Assembly: GCA_009780445.1 (NCBI GenBank)
Contig: WRAA01000019.1
Location: 1-15,535 of the forward strand
Direction of reading: 5' to 3'
DNA: 15,535 nt
Source of the DNA: Defluviitaleaceae bacterium
Lineage (GTDB): Bacteria; Bacillota; Clostridia; Lachnospirales; WRAA01
Part shown: positions 1-6,604 of the stretch, one piece after another
Layout of the letters: the number at the start of each line of letters is the position of its first letter
Position numbering within the stretch: the stretch's first letter is position 1
Position numbers and translations under genes: made by a program
The notes under the pieces: model-generated
The model's database searches: none
What the model was told of the DNA's origin: nothing
The model's input: only the letters and a program-made list of their open reading frames with translations

Positions 1-1
1 C

Positions 2-280
2 AACAACCGCGCGGAGGAAATACTGGCGAACCTCAGCTACATAGTACGCACATCCCCCGAATCCGAACTTGCCTCACGAATAAGCGACGCGGGCGCGTTC
101 CAAGATTTTTACGGGAACATCATCTTTATCGTGCCTGTCGACGATGTGCTGCTGATCGAAGTCGAACTGGAGCTGGAGGATCAACGGCTGCACATCCTGT
201 CCTGGCTGATGATTGCCGACTACGACCCTGACCTTTACGGCATCGAAATTTTAAACGTATGGCCGGGGCCCGGCATGTAA
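2..280 (+). CDS. C-terminal part of an unrecognised protein (5' end outside window)
   Basis: An open frame enters from the left edge and stops with TAA at 278-280, giving 92 visible residues. I do not recognise the family. The visible part is acidic with a hydrophobic, strand-like core (FYGNIIFIVPVDDVLLIEVE), followed by LHILSWLMIADYD and the ending VWPGPGM. No cysteine, nucleotide-binding motif or obvious membrane span is seen. It ends 44 bases before pilT on the same strand, so the two are probably co-transcribed. That makes a role in type IV pili (for example a minor pilin-like or assembly protein) possible, but this is a guess from position only. Confidence is high that the frame is coding, because it is continuous and well placed, and low for any function. 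Confidence 0.6.
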   Translation, partial: NNRAEEILANLSYIVRTSPESELASRISDAGAFQDFYGNIIFIVPVDDVLLIEVELELEDQRLHILSWLMIADYDPDLYGIEILNVWPGPGM

Positions 281-324
281 TCCGCGGCAACAAATTATAA
301 CGCACGCTATTTAGGAGGGCAACG

Positions 325-1383
325 GTGGATGTAATTCAGCTTTTAACAGACGCTGTGGAACAACATGCATCAGACGTATTTATAATCGCGGGTATGCCTG
401 TCACCTACAAGATAAACGAAGGCTTCACGCGTTACGATGACCAAATTCTCAAACCTGCGGACACTCACGACCTCGTAAGCCAGATCTACAACCACGCGGC
501 CGACCGTGACCTGCAACGCGCAACAAGCTCTGGCGATGACGACTTTTCCATCGCCATCCCCGGGCTTAGCCGCTTTAGGGTAAATGTGTACAAACAGCGC
601 AGCTCTCTGGCCGCTGTTATCCGCATAATCCGCTTCGAGCTGCCAAACCCGTCGGAAGTCGGCATTCCGCAGGTCGTCATGGATCTCGCGGAGCGCAAGA
701 AGGGGCTGGTTCTCGTCACCGGTACGGCGGGAAGCGGAAAGTCCACCACACTGGCCTGCCTCATCGACCATATCAACAAGACCAGATCCGAGCATATCGT
801 AACTCTGGAAGATCCTCTCGAGTATCTGCACAGGCACTCCAAGAGCATCATCAGCCAGCGCGAAGTCCTCACAGACACCGAAAGTTATGTCAAGGCTCTG
901 CGCGCGTCCCTGCGCCAAGCTCCCGACGTGGTTCTTCTGGGCGAAATGCGCGACCACGAGACGATATCCGTAGCAATGACGGCCGCCGAAACAGGCCACC
1001 TTGTGTTCTCCACCCTACACACAGTCGGCGCGGCAAACACTATCGACAGAATCGTGGATGCCTTCGCGGCAAACCAGCAGAACCAGATCCGCGTACAGCT
1101 CTCCATGGTGTTGCAGGCCGTTGTGTCGCAACAGCTTGTGCCCACGGTAGAAGGCAGGATCACCCCCGTGTTCGAAATCATGGTGGTCAACAATGCTGTG
1201 CGAAACCTCATCCGCGAGGCCAAGATCCACCAGATAGATTCCGTGATCCACTCTTCTGGCGCGGAAGGTATGGTAACAATGGACACCAGCCTTGTAAACC
1301 TCTTCAAAAAAGGCATCATCTCCGACAAGAGCGCGATAGCCTACAGCTCCAACCCGGAACTAATGCTCAAGAAGCTGGTATAG
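325..1383 (+). CDS. pilT: Type IV pilus retraction ATPase, PilT family
   Basis: This is a 352-residue cytoplasmic secretion-type ATPase, the usual PilT length. PilT hexamers hydrolyse ATP to depolymerise type IV pili and drive twitching motility. Motifs in order: Walker A GTAGSGKST (about residues 133-141), Asp box around VTLEDPLEY (159-167), Walker B-type segment DVVLLGEMRD (201-210), His box HLVFSTLHT (225-233), and AVRNLIRE (291-298), which matches the AIRNLIRE motif that separates retraction ATPases (PilT) from assembly ATPases (PilB). The N-terminal PAS-like domain is divergent. The start is GTG at 325, chosen because AGGAGGG at 313-319 lies five bases upstream and the protein then begins at the expected place for the family. 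It follows the unknown gene ending at 280 and converges on the liv operon across a hairpin terminator. No pilB, pilC or pilin gene is visible, so the rest of the machinery must lie to the left or elsewhere. Confidence 0.93.
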   Translation: MDVIQLLTDAVEQHASDVFIIAGMPVTYKINEGFTRYDDQILKPADTHDLVSQIYNHAADRDLQRATSSGDDDFSIAIPGLSRFRVNVYKQRSSLAAVIRIIRFELPNPSEVGIPQVVMDLAERKKGLVLVTGTAGSGKSTTLACLIDHINKTRSEHIVTLEDPLEYLHRHSKSIISQREVLTDTESYVKALRASLRQAPDVVLLGEMRDHETISVAMTAAETGHLVFSTLHTVGAANTIDRIVDAFAANQQNQIRVQLSMVLQAVVSQQLVPTVEGRITPVFEIMVVNNAVRNLIREAKIHQIDSVIHSSGAEGMVTMDTSLVNLFKKGIISDKSAIAYSSNPELMLKKLV

Positions 1384-1401
1384 CTGCCGGCACAACAAAA
1401 T

Positions 1402-1439
1402 AAGGCTCTAAGCGGTAGTATTTGCCGCTTTCGAGCCTT
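1402..1439. terminator. Bidirectional hairpin terminator between pilT and livF
   Basis: The arms AAGGCTC-T-AAGCGG (1402-1415) and CCGCTT-TC-GAGCCTT (1425-1439) pair around a nine-base loop. A-rich sequence lies to the left (ACAAAATAA) and T-containing sequence to the right (CTTTCAATTTG), so the hairpin can act as an intrinsic terminator for pilT on the + strand and for the liv operon on the - strand. It sits between two convergent stop codons, at 1383 and 1454. Confidence 0.8.
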
Positions 1440-1453
1440 CTTTCAATTTGTTG

Positions 1454-2154
1454 CTATCCGCCCAGGTAGGCCTTGCGGACTGAATCATCCTTTAGAAGAT
1501 CACTCGCCGGCGCGGAGGTGATTATGCGCCCCGTTTCCAGCACATAGCCGCGGTTAGCCACGCTAAGAGCCATGTGCGCATTCTGCTCCACCAGCAATAT
1601 CGTCACGCCGGAGGCGTTAAGCTCGCGGATTATGCCAAATATCTGCTCCACCAGCAGCGGCGCGAGGCCCATCGAGGGTCGTCCAGCATCAGAAGCTTGG
1701 GCTGCGACATCAGGGCGCGGCCAATGGCCAGCATCTGCTGCTCCCCTCCGGACAAAGTGCCGGCGAACTGCTTCCTGCGCTCTTTAAGACGCGGAAAACG
1801 CTCGTATACCTGCTCTATGCGCTCGTTCATGCCCACGGCGGACTTAGTGTAGTTGCCCATCTCCAAGTTCTCCAGCACGCTCATCTGCAAGAAGATCCTG
1901 CGGCCTTCCGGCACATGCGCCAGGCCGCGCTTTACGATGGCGTGGGGCGCGGTGTGGCCGATATCCTCACCGGAGAAGGTGACGCTGCCCGTCTTGCTGC
2001 GCAGAAGCCCGGACACCGTCTTGAGTATCGTACTCTTTCCCGCGCCGTTCGCGCCGATCAGGGTAACGACCTCACCCTCGGCCACCTCGAAGCTTATATC
2101 CTTGATCGCGTGGATATTGCCGTAATATACGTTGATTCCGCTGACACTAAGCAT
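1454..2154 (-). pseudogene. livF: LivF, branched-chain amino acid ABC transporter ATPase, disrupted by a one-base frameshift
   Basis: The sequence encodes the second ATPase of the LivFGHMJ-type importer in two frames. The first frame (2154 to about 1679) carries Walker A GANGAGKST (residues 34-42), the signature LSGGEQQ (about 134-140) and Walker B LLMLD. It then runs out of frame and stops at 1630. The second frame resumes at MGLAPLLVEQ (1672) and ends at 1454 with the usual LivF tail, including LLVEQN. Restoring one base between 1678 and 1679 gives LLMLD-E-PSMGLAP and a 233-residue protein, the normal family length. The missing base therefore falls in the codon of the catalytic Walker B glutamate. 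The start ATG (2152-2154) overlaps the end of livG by eight bases and has GGAGGG eight bases upstream. The cause may be a true mutation or a sequencing/assembly error. All other motifs are intact, which favours an error or a very recent lesion. Confidence 0.88.
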
Positions 2155-2980
2155 CGCCTTCGCCCTCCGCCTTTCCGAGATACGCCTCGATAACCAAGGG
2201 GTTCTTCTGAATTTCGGCCGGCGTACCTTTGGCGATCAGCTTGCCGTAGTTCAGCACGCCAATGCCCTCGCAAATGCCCATTACCAGCTTCATATCGTGT
2301 TCGATAAGCACTATGGCGATTTTGAACACCTTGTTGATCTTGAGGATGTTCTCCATCAGCTCCTCGGTTTCGGCGGGGTTCATGCCGGCGGCGGGTTCGT
2401 CCAGAAGCAGCACTGTCGGGCCTGTCGCAAGAGCGCGTACAATCTCCAAGCGGCGTTGCGAGCCGTATGGCAAGCTTCCGGCCTTGTGGCCGTGAATGCC
2501 CTGCATGTCGAAAATTTCCAGCAGTTCCAGCGTTCGCGCACGGGCGATCTTTTCCGCGCGCCAGTACGCCGGCATACGCAGTATTGCCTCGCCAAGCCCG
2601 TACTCCGTCTTATTGTGCAGGCCGACCAGCACGTTCTCCATCACCGTCATATTCTTGAACAGGCGGATATTCTGGAAAGTACGCGCAAGGCCGGCGCGGT
2701 TGGCCTTCTCTGAATTAAGGTTCTTCGTGTCCACCCCGTTTAAGTAGACGGAGCCGCGCGTCGGCTGGTACACCTTGGTGAGCAAGTTGAAGATAGTGGT
2801 CTTGCCGGCGCCGTTGGGGCCGATAAGGCCGCAGATCTCCGTGGGGCCGATGGTGATGCAGAAGTCGTTAACAGCGGTGAGGCCGCCGAAGTCTATGCCC
2901 AGGTTCACGCACTCCATCACGGGAGCCTTGTACGCGTCGCGCTCCGGCACAAAGGGAGTTTTTGTGTCGCGCCTTCCCAT
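2147..2980 (-). CDS. livG: LivG, branched-chain amino acid ABC transporter ATP-binding protein
   Basis: This 277-residue cytoplasmic ATPase powers the LivHM permease. It shows Walker A GPNGAGKTT (54-62), Q-loop TFQN (Q103), an ABC signature of the divergent LivG form, PYGSQRRLEI (171-180), Walker B LLLDEPAAGMNP (191-202) and H-loop IEHD (H228). The length is slightly above the usual 250-260 because of about 20 extra N-terminal residues before the first strand; an internal ATG at residue 22 is an alternative start. ATG at 2978-2980 is preferred because GGGAGGG lies just upstream, inside the end of livM. The stop of livM is one base away, and livF overlaps the 3' end by eight bases, so translational coupling is likely. 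Confidence 0.93.
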   Translation of the reverse strand: MGRRDTKTPFVPERDAYKAPVMECVNLGIDFGGLTAVNDFCITIGPTEICGLIGPNGAGKTTIFNLLTKVYQPTRGSVYLNGVDTKNLNSEKANRAGLARTFQNIRLFKNMTVMENVLVGLHNKTEYGLGEAILRMPAYWRAEKIARARTLELLEIFDMQGIHGHKAGSLPYGSQRRLEIVRALATGPTVLLLDEPAAGMNPAETEELMENILKINKVFKIAIVLIEHDMKLVMGICEGIGVLNYGKLIAKGTPAEIQKNPLVIEAYLGKAEGEGDA

Positions 2981-2981
2981 G

Positions 2982-3986
2982 CTACCGCCCTCCCTTTGCC
3001 GCGCCGCCGCGCAGTGACAACGCCTTGTTCACTACCTTCTCGATAATGCGGCTAAGAGAGAATTCGTAACTTCCCAGCAGACCGGACGGCTTGAATATCA
3101 TCACGATTATCAGCATCAGCGAATAGATTATCATGCGGTAGTCCGCCAAGGGCTGGAGCATAAACGGCAGGAAGGTAAGCACCGCCGCCGCCACTACAGA
3201 CCCAAACATAGAGCCAAGCCCGCCGAGCACCACGATCATGAGGATGTTGATGCTCGTCATAAAGTCGAAGTCGGACGGAACCAGCAGACCCTGATTCCCC
3301 GCGAACAACGCGCCCGCCACCCCCGCAAAGAACGCGGAAACCGCAAAGGCCAGAACCTTGTAGTACGTAGTCTTTATGCCGCAGCTTTCGGCCGCGATCT
3401 CGTTTTCGCGTATGGAGAGTATCGCCCGCCCGTGGCGGCTCTTCATCAGCATGTGTATCACCGTGCAGGTTATCACCACGCAGGCATACACGATCAAGAA
3501 GCTGGAATAGCGCGGAATGTTCAGCAATCCGCGCGCCCCGTATGTAATCGAGTCAAGGTTGGTCAGCATCACCCTGATGATCTCGCCGAATCCCAGTGTT
3601 ATAATAGCCAGATAGTCGCCGCGCAGCCTAAGCGCGGGCACACCGATAAGCACGCCGAATATCGCCGCGACAACGCCGGCCACAATCAGCCCCACAATTA
3701 TGGAGAGCGTGGGCGGCAGAAGATGCGCGCGCCAGAACAACGCGCCGGCATACGCGCCAACGGCCATGAACCCGGCGTGGCCAAGCGGAAGCTGGCCCAG
3801 GTATCCCGTGACCAAGTTGAGCGACACCGCCAAGATAATGAAGAAGCCGATCTGGATGAGCAGGGCGTACTGCGAGCGCAGCAATATGCCGCTCTGCGTG
3901 ATATGGTTGCCGATAAACAGGAACATCAGCACCAGCACCGTATTCATAACATAACGCGCCGGAGTCGAAATGGTAAATTCCTTCAT
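2982..3986 (-). CDS. livM: LivM, branched-chain amino acid ABC transporter permease
   Basis: This 334-residue integral membrane protein is one of the two permease subunits of the importer. It has many hydrophobic spans, beginning at about residues 15-25 and ending near 285-298. Family hallmarks are SLNLVTGYLGQLPLGHAGF (55-73), PALRLRGDYLAI (117-128), the cytoplasmic coupling loop RENEIAAESCGI (193-204, the EAA-type loop that contacts the ATPases), VVLGGLGSMFGS (252-263) and FKPSGLLG (298-305). The start ATG at 3984-3986 has a GGAGGG-type ribosome binding site in the 15-base gap after livH. The C-terminal tail is rich in Gly, Arg and Lys, as expected for a cytoplasmic end, and its DNA doubles as the livG ribosome binding site. 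Confidence 0.93.
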   Translation of the reverse strand: MKEFTISTPARYVMNTVLVLMFLFIGNHITQSGILLRSQYALLIQIGFFIILAVSLNLVTGYLGQLPLGHAGFMAVGAYAGALFWRAHLLPPTLSIIVGLIVAGVVAAIFGVLIGVPALRLRGDYLAIITLGFGEIIRVMLTNLDSITYGARGLLNIPRYSSFLIVYACVVITCTVIHMLMKSRHGRAILSIRENEIAAESCGIKTTYYKVLAFAVSAFFAGVAGALFAGNQGLLVPSDFDFMTSINILMIVVLGGLGSMFGSVVAAAVLTFLPFMLQPLADYRMIIYSLMLIIVMIFKPSGLLGSYEFSLSRIIEKVVNKALSLRGGAAKGGR

Positions 3987-4001
3987 AGCAGCCCTCCCCC
4001 C

Positions 4002-4880
4002 CTAAACCTTTTCCATCATGTTGCGGCCCATAATGCCCGTCGGGCGCACCATCAGCACGCAGATAAGCACCATGAACACCACGCCGTCCACCCAGCGGGA
4101 CAGGCCGACAGCCGTGACGAGAACCTCCAGCAAGCCGATGGCATAACCGCCCAGCATCGCCCCGGGTATGGAGCCGATTCCGCCGAACACCGCGGCGACA
4201 AAGGCCTTCAGCCCCAGCATCGCGCCCACAGTCGGGAAGATAAGCGGGAAGCGCACGCTGTACAGAAGCGCGCCGATGCCGGCAAGAGCCGCGCCCACCG
4301 CAAAGGTGAAGGTGATAACGCTGTTAACGTTCACGCCCATGAGGCGCGCCGCGTCCTGATCTTCGCTGACCGCGCGCATTGCCTTGCCCAGCTTTGTGTG
4401 CTTGACAAGCATGGTGAGAGCCGCCATGGACACCAGAGACGTCACGATCGTGATGACAGAGGTGTAGGAGACCATTACACCGCCGAGGGACACGCTGCCA
4501 TGAGGGATCATAAGATGCCCGGGAAAGGAACGTCCGCTCGCGCTGAAAAAGTATTGTGCCAGGTTTTGCAGAAGGATCGACACGCCTATGGCCGTGATAA
4601 GCAAGGATAGCCTGGGCGCGAAGCGCAGCGGCGTGTAGGCCAGCTTTTCGATAACAATGGCAAGCACCGTACACCCGGCCACCGTAAGCGCGGCGGCAAG
4701 AAGCGGATGCTGGCCAAACGTAAGCGAAAACAGCGCGATATACCCGCCAACCATGATGATGTCGCCATGCGCGAAGTTCAGAAGCTTGACAATTCCGTAC
4801 ACCATGCTGTAACCAAGGGCTATCAACGCATATATCGAACCAAGCTGTAGACCGTTTATCAACTGTGCAACAAGTAACAT
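4002..4880 (-). CDS. livH: LivH, branched-chain amino acid ABC transporter permease
   Basis: This 292-residue membrane permease pairs with LivM. Recognisable family segments are the N terminus MLLVAQLINGLQLGSIYALI, GYSMVYGIVKLLNFAHGD (23-40), the coupling loop AVSEDQDAARLMGV (170-183), AFVAAVFGGIGSIPGA (226-241) and VRPTGIMG (278-285). The frame stays open for 27 further codons to 4961, but that extension (MRRYRAQRRSRAY...) is arginine-rich and unlike LivH. ATG at 4878-4880 with AAAGGGG about eight bases upstream fits the family start and is chosen. It is separated from livJ by about 150 bases containing a hairpin. I see no convincing second promoter in that gap, so livH is probably expressed by read-through from the livJ promoter. 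Confidence 0.93.
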   Translation of the reverse strand: MLLVAQLINGLQLGSIYALIALGYSMVYGIVKLLNFAHGDIIMVGGYIALFSLTFGQHPLLAAALTVAGCTVLAIVIEKLAYTPLRFAPRLSLLITAIGVSILLQNLAQYFFSASGRSFPGHLMIPHGSVSLGGVMVSYTSVITIVTSLVSMAALTMLVKHTKLGKAMRAVSEDQDAARLMGVNVNSVITFTFAVGAALAGIGALLYSVRFPLIFPTVGAMLGLKAFVAAVFGGIGSIPGAMLGGYAIGLLEVLVTAVGLSRWVDGVVFMVLICVLMVRPTGIMGRNMMEKV

Positions 4881-4992
4881 ATCCTGCGCCCCTTTCACGG
4901 ACGAAGCTATGCGAAGCAAGGCATAAGCCCTGCTCCGCCGCTGCGCCCTGTATCGACGCACTTAACCCAGCTTTGTCTGAAAAATTCCCCTA

Positions 4993-5020
4993 AAGCGTGT
5001 TGCCGCTATGCAACACGCTT
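4993..5020 (-). terminator. Hairpin between livJ and livH, probable partial terminator/attenuator
   Basis: A perfect ten-base stem, AAGCGTGTTG (4993-5002) with CAACACGCTT (5011-5020), encloses an eight-base loop 12 bases beyond the livJ stop codon. On the - strand it is followed by TTAGGGGAATTTTTC, so the T run is delayed and broken by GGGG. It may terminate incompletely or act as a 3' stabilising stem-loop. Either would leave far more binding-protein transcript than permease/ATPase transcript, a common pattern in ABC importer operons. The effect is inferred. Confidence 0.75.
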
Positions 5021-5032
5021 GAATCTATCTAC

Positions 5033-6274
5033 TTAGAATGTTCCCCAGAAGCGTGCATCGCCCTCTCTAACTTCGAGGATAAACGCGCTCTTCTGCGGGT
5101 TGTTGAACTCGTCGAAGGTGATGTGGCCTGTTACGCCCTGGATGCTTGTGGCCGCCATATGGCTGATGACCGAAGCCTTGAACTCGTCTGTGTTCGGCAG
5201 GAAGCCGTCCGCCAGAGCCAGCTCGATAGCCGCGAGCAGGATCATCGCCGCGTCGTAACCCTGAGCCGCAAACATGTTCGGCACTTCGCCGTAGGCCGCC
5301 ATAAAGTCGGAAAGGAAGCCCTGCACCAACGGGGATTCGTCCTCATCCGTGAAGCCTGTCATAAAGAACGAGCCTTCGATGCTGGACGGATCGGCGATGA
5401 TTTCCATGGTGCCGTTCCAGCCGTCGGCGCCCAGCATCACTGTGTCAAGTCCGGCTTGCACGCTCTGCGGGCCGATAAGCGCGATATGCTGGAAGTACGC
5501 CGGGATGAAGAGTACGTCCGGGTTTGTCGCCGCAATGTTTGTAAGCTGGCCGAGGAAGTCTACCGCTGCGTCGGCGAACACTTCTGTCGCCACGATCTCA
5601 AGGCCAAGCTCCTGCGCACGGGCGACAAAAGCTTCCGTAAGGCCGATGGAATAGTCGATCTCGTTGCTGTACAGGACAGCCGCAGTCTGCGCGCCGATAA
5701 CTTCCACGGCAAACTCCGCCATCTTCAACCCTTGGAACGGGTCGATAAAGCAGGAGCGGAACATGTTCGTCCAGACATTACCTGTTCCCGCGTCCACGGT
5801 TACGTTGGCGTGGGTGGCCGTGGCGGTGATCATCGGCATGTTGTCCTCGAAGGCCACAGGCACTACGGCGAGGGTCGGCGCGCTTGTAACACTGCCGATA
5901 AGCGCGGTTATACCCTGATCTACGAGCCAATGATATCCGGCAATAGCATTTGCGGGAACGCCCTCTTCGTCGAAGTCCGCAGTGTTAATCTGTAACCCGC
6001 CGCGCTCATTAAACTGATTTATGTACAGCATCGCGCCGTTGCGCTTAGCTATGCCGAACTGTGCAACATTGCCGGTCCACGGCCCCAGCAGGCCAATCAG
6101 AAGTTCGTCCACCTCTACGCCGGCCGGTTCGGGCTGGGCGTCTGCGTTTTGAGCAGGCGTCGCCGGCTGGGCGGGTGGTTGTGCGGGTTGTTGGTTGCCC
6201 GTGCAGCCTGCAAGAATTACTGCAGCAAGAACGAGACCCGTCGCGCGTACCAGTAAATTCTGTTTTTTCAACAT
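5033..6274 (-). CDS. livJ: LivJ/LivK-type branched-chain amino acid-binding lipoprotein
   Basis: This 413-residue extracytoplasmic solute-binding protein belongs to the type I periplasmic-binding fold (Peripla_BP_6). The N terminus MLKKQNLLVRATGLVLAAVILAGC is a lipoprotein signal with lipobox LAGC and the lipidated cysteine at residue 24. A Pro/Ala/Gln linker (about 26-52) tethers the domain that starts VEVDELLIGLLGPWTGNVAQ. Later landmarks are MITATATHANVT, VWTNMFRSCF, AAVLYSNEIDYSIG and PDVLFIPAYF, all typical of Leu/Ile/Val-binding relatives. Exact ligand specificity cannot be read from the sequence. The start ATG (6272-6274) has GGAGGT seven bases upstream and a consensus promoter 44 bases further up. 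It is the first gene of the liv operon, and the lipid anchor fits a Gram-positive-type cell envelope. Confidence 0.93.
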   Translation of the reverse strand: MLKKQNLLVRATGLVLAAVILAGCTGNQQPAQPPAQPATPAQNADAQPEPAGVEVDELLIGLLGPWTGNVAQFGIAKRNGAMLYINQFNERGGLQINTADFDEEGVPANAIAGYHWLVDQGITALIGSVTSAPTLAVVPVAFEDNMPMITATATHANVTVDAGTGNVWTNMFRSCFIDPFQGLKMAEFAVEVIGAQTAAVLYSNEIDYSIGLTEAFVARAQELGLEIVATEVFADAAVDFLGQLTNIAATNPDVLFIPAYFQHIALIGPQSVQAGLDTVMLGADGWNGTMEIIADPSSIEGSFFMTGFTDEDESPLVQGFLSDFMAAYGEVPNMFAAQGYDAAMILLAAIELALADGFLPNTDEFKASVISHMAATSIQGVTGHITFDEFNNPQKSAFILEVREGDARFWGTF

Positions 6275-6559
6275 ACTATTACCTCCATTTCAATATGTAG
6301 TTATTATGTTAGAGGCTATTATAGGCAGTATTTCGCCGAATGTCAATTGTATTGTATTTCCGCTTATCGCCGCCAAGGCGCGCTTACTCCGCCGCCATTC
6401 GTCAATATGTACAACATGCAATTGATAATCCCCCGCCGCCTCACAAACTGAACGTATTCTAAGTTTGCCCATCAGGCCGCCGCAACAATTTGAGCATCTG
6501 TCACATAAATTTAATGATAAATTTCGCGAAACTTTCCCTTCCATTTTGCAACGACAAAA
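6275..6559. other. Intergenic region upstream of livJ
   Basis: About 285 bases lie between livJ and the terminator of the next gene. Besides the livJ promoter and ribosome binding site I see no supportable gene. A minus-strand frame of 84 codons (6290-6544) contains the whole promoter, lacks a ribosome binding site and resembles no protein I know, so it is not called. The region between about 6347 and 6545 is unassigned; regulatory sites for livJ could lie here but none is recognisable. Confidence 0.5.
6318..6346 (-). promoter_or_regulatory. Consensus sigma-70/SigA promoter of livJ
   Basis: Read on the - strand, TTGACA (6341-6346) and TATAAT (6318-6323) are both perfect matches to the housekeeping consensus, separated by exactly 17 bases. 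Transcription would start near 6311, giving a leader of about 36 bases that includes the GGAGGT ribosome binding site of livJ. An inverted repeat CAAT-TGT-ATTG (6344-6354) overlaps the -35 box and could be an operator, but it is too short to name a regulator. Confidence 0.88.
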
Positions 6560-6587
6560 GGGGTTCGGAGAAATTTCCCCGAACCCC
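6560..6587 (-). terminator. Intrinsic terminator of the copper-amine-oxidase-like domain gene
   Basis: A nine-base perfect stem, GGGGTTCGG (6560-6568) with CCGAACCCC (6579-6587), is followed on the - strand by TTTTGTCG. An outer arm pair TTGCAAC (6546-6552) and GTTGCAA (6588-6594) can extend the structure. It lies 18 bases beyond the stop codon at 6605 and separates this gene from the livJ promoter region. Confidence 0.88.
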
Positions 6588-6604
6588 GTTGCAATTAACT
6601 TGCT

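Noticed and set aside
1670..1690. Programmed ribosomal frameshifting in livF
   Set aside because: A -1 shift would rejoin the frames, but there is no slippery heptamer of the X XXY YYZ type and no clear downstream stimulatory structure. LivF is not known to be made this way, and the shift would replace the catalytic Glu by Asp. A lost base is simpler.
3432..4610. A 392-codon open frame on the + strand, antisense to livM and livH
   Set aside because: Its extreme His, Arg and Gln content is that of reversed membrane-protein codons; it has no recognisable motif.
4881..4961. Longer start for LivH (27 extra residues)
   Set aside because: The extension is arginine-rich and precedes a canonical LivH N terminus that has its own ribosome binding site.
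4997..5995. A 332-codon open frame on the + strand, antisense to livJ
   Set aside because: It overlaps the livJ coding sequence and the downstream hairpin and has no ribosome binding site or family resemblance.
6290..6544. An 84-codon open frame on the - strand upstream of livJ with a CDRCSNCC motif
   Set aside because: It contains the consensus livJ promoter, lacks a ribosome binding site and runs up to the livJ leader. The cysteine cluster alone is not enough to call a metal-binding protein.
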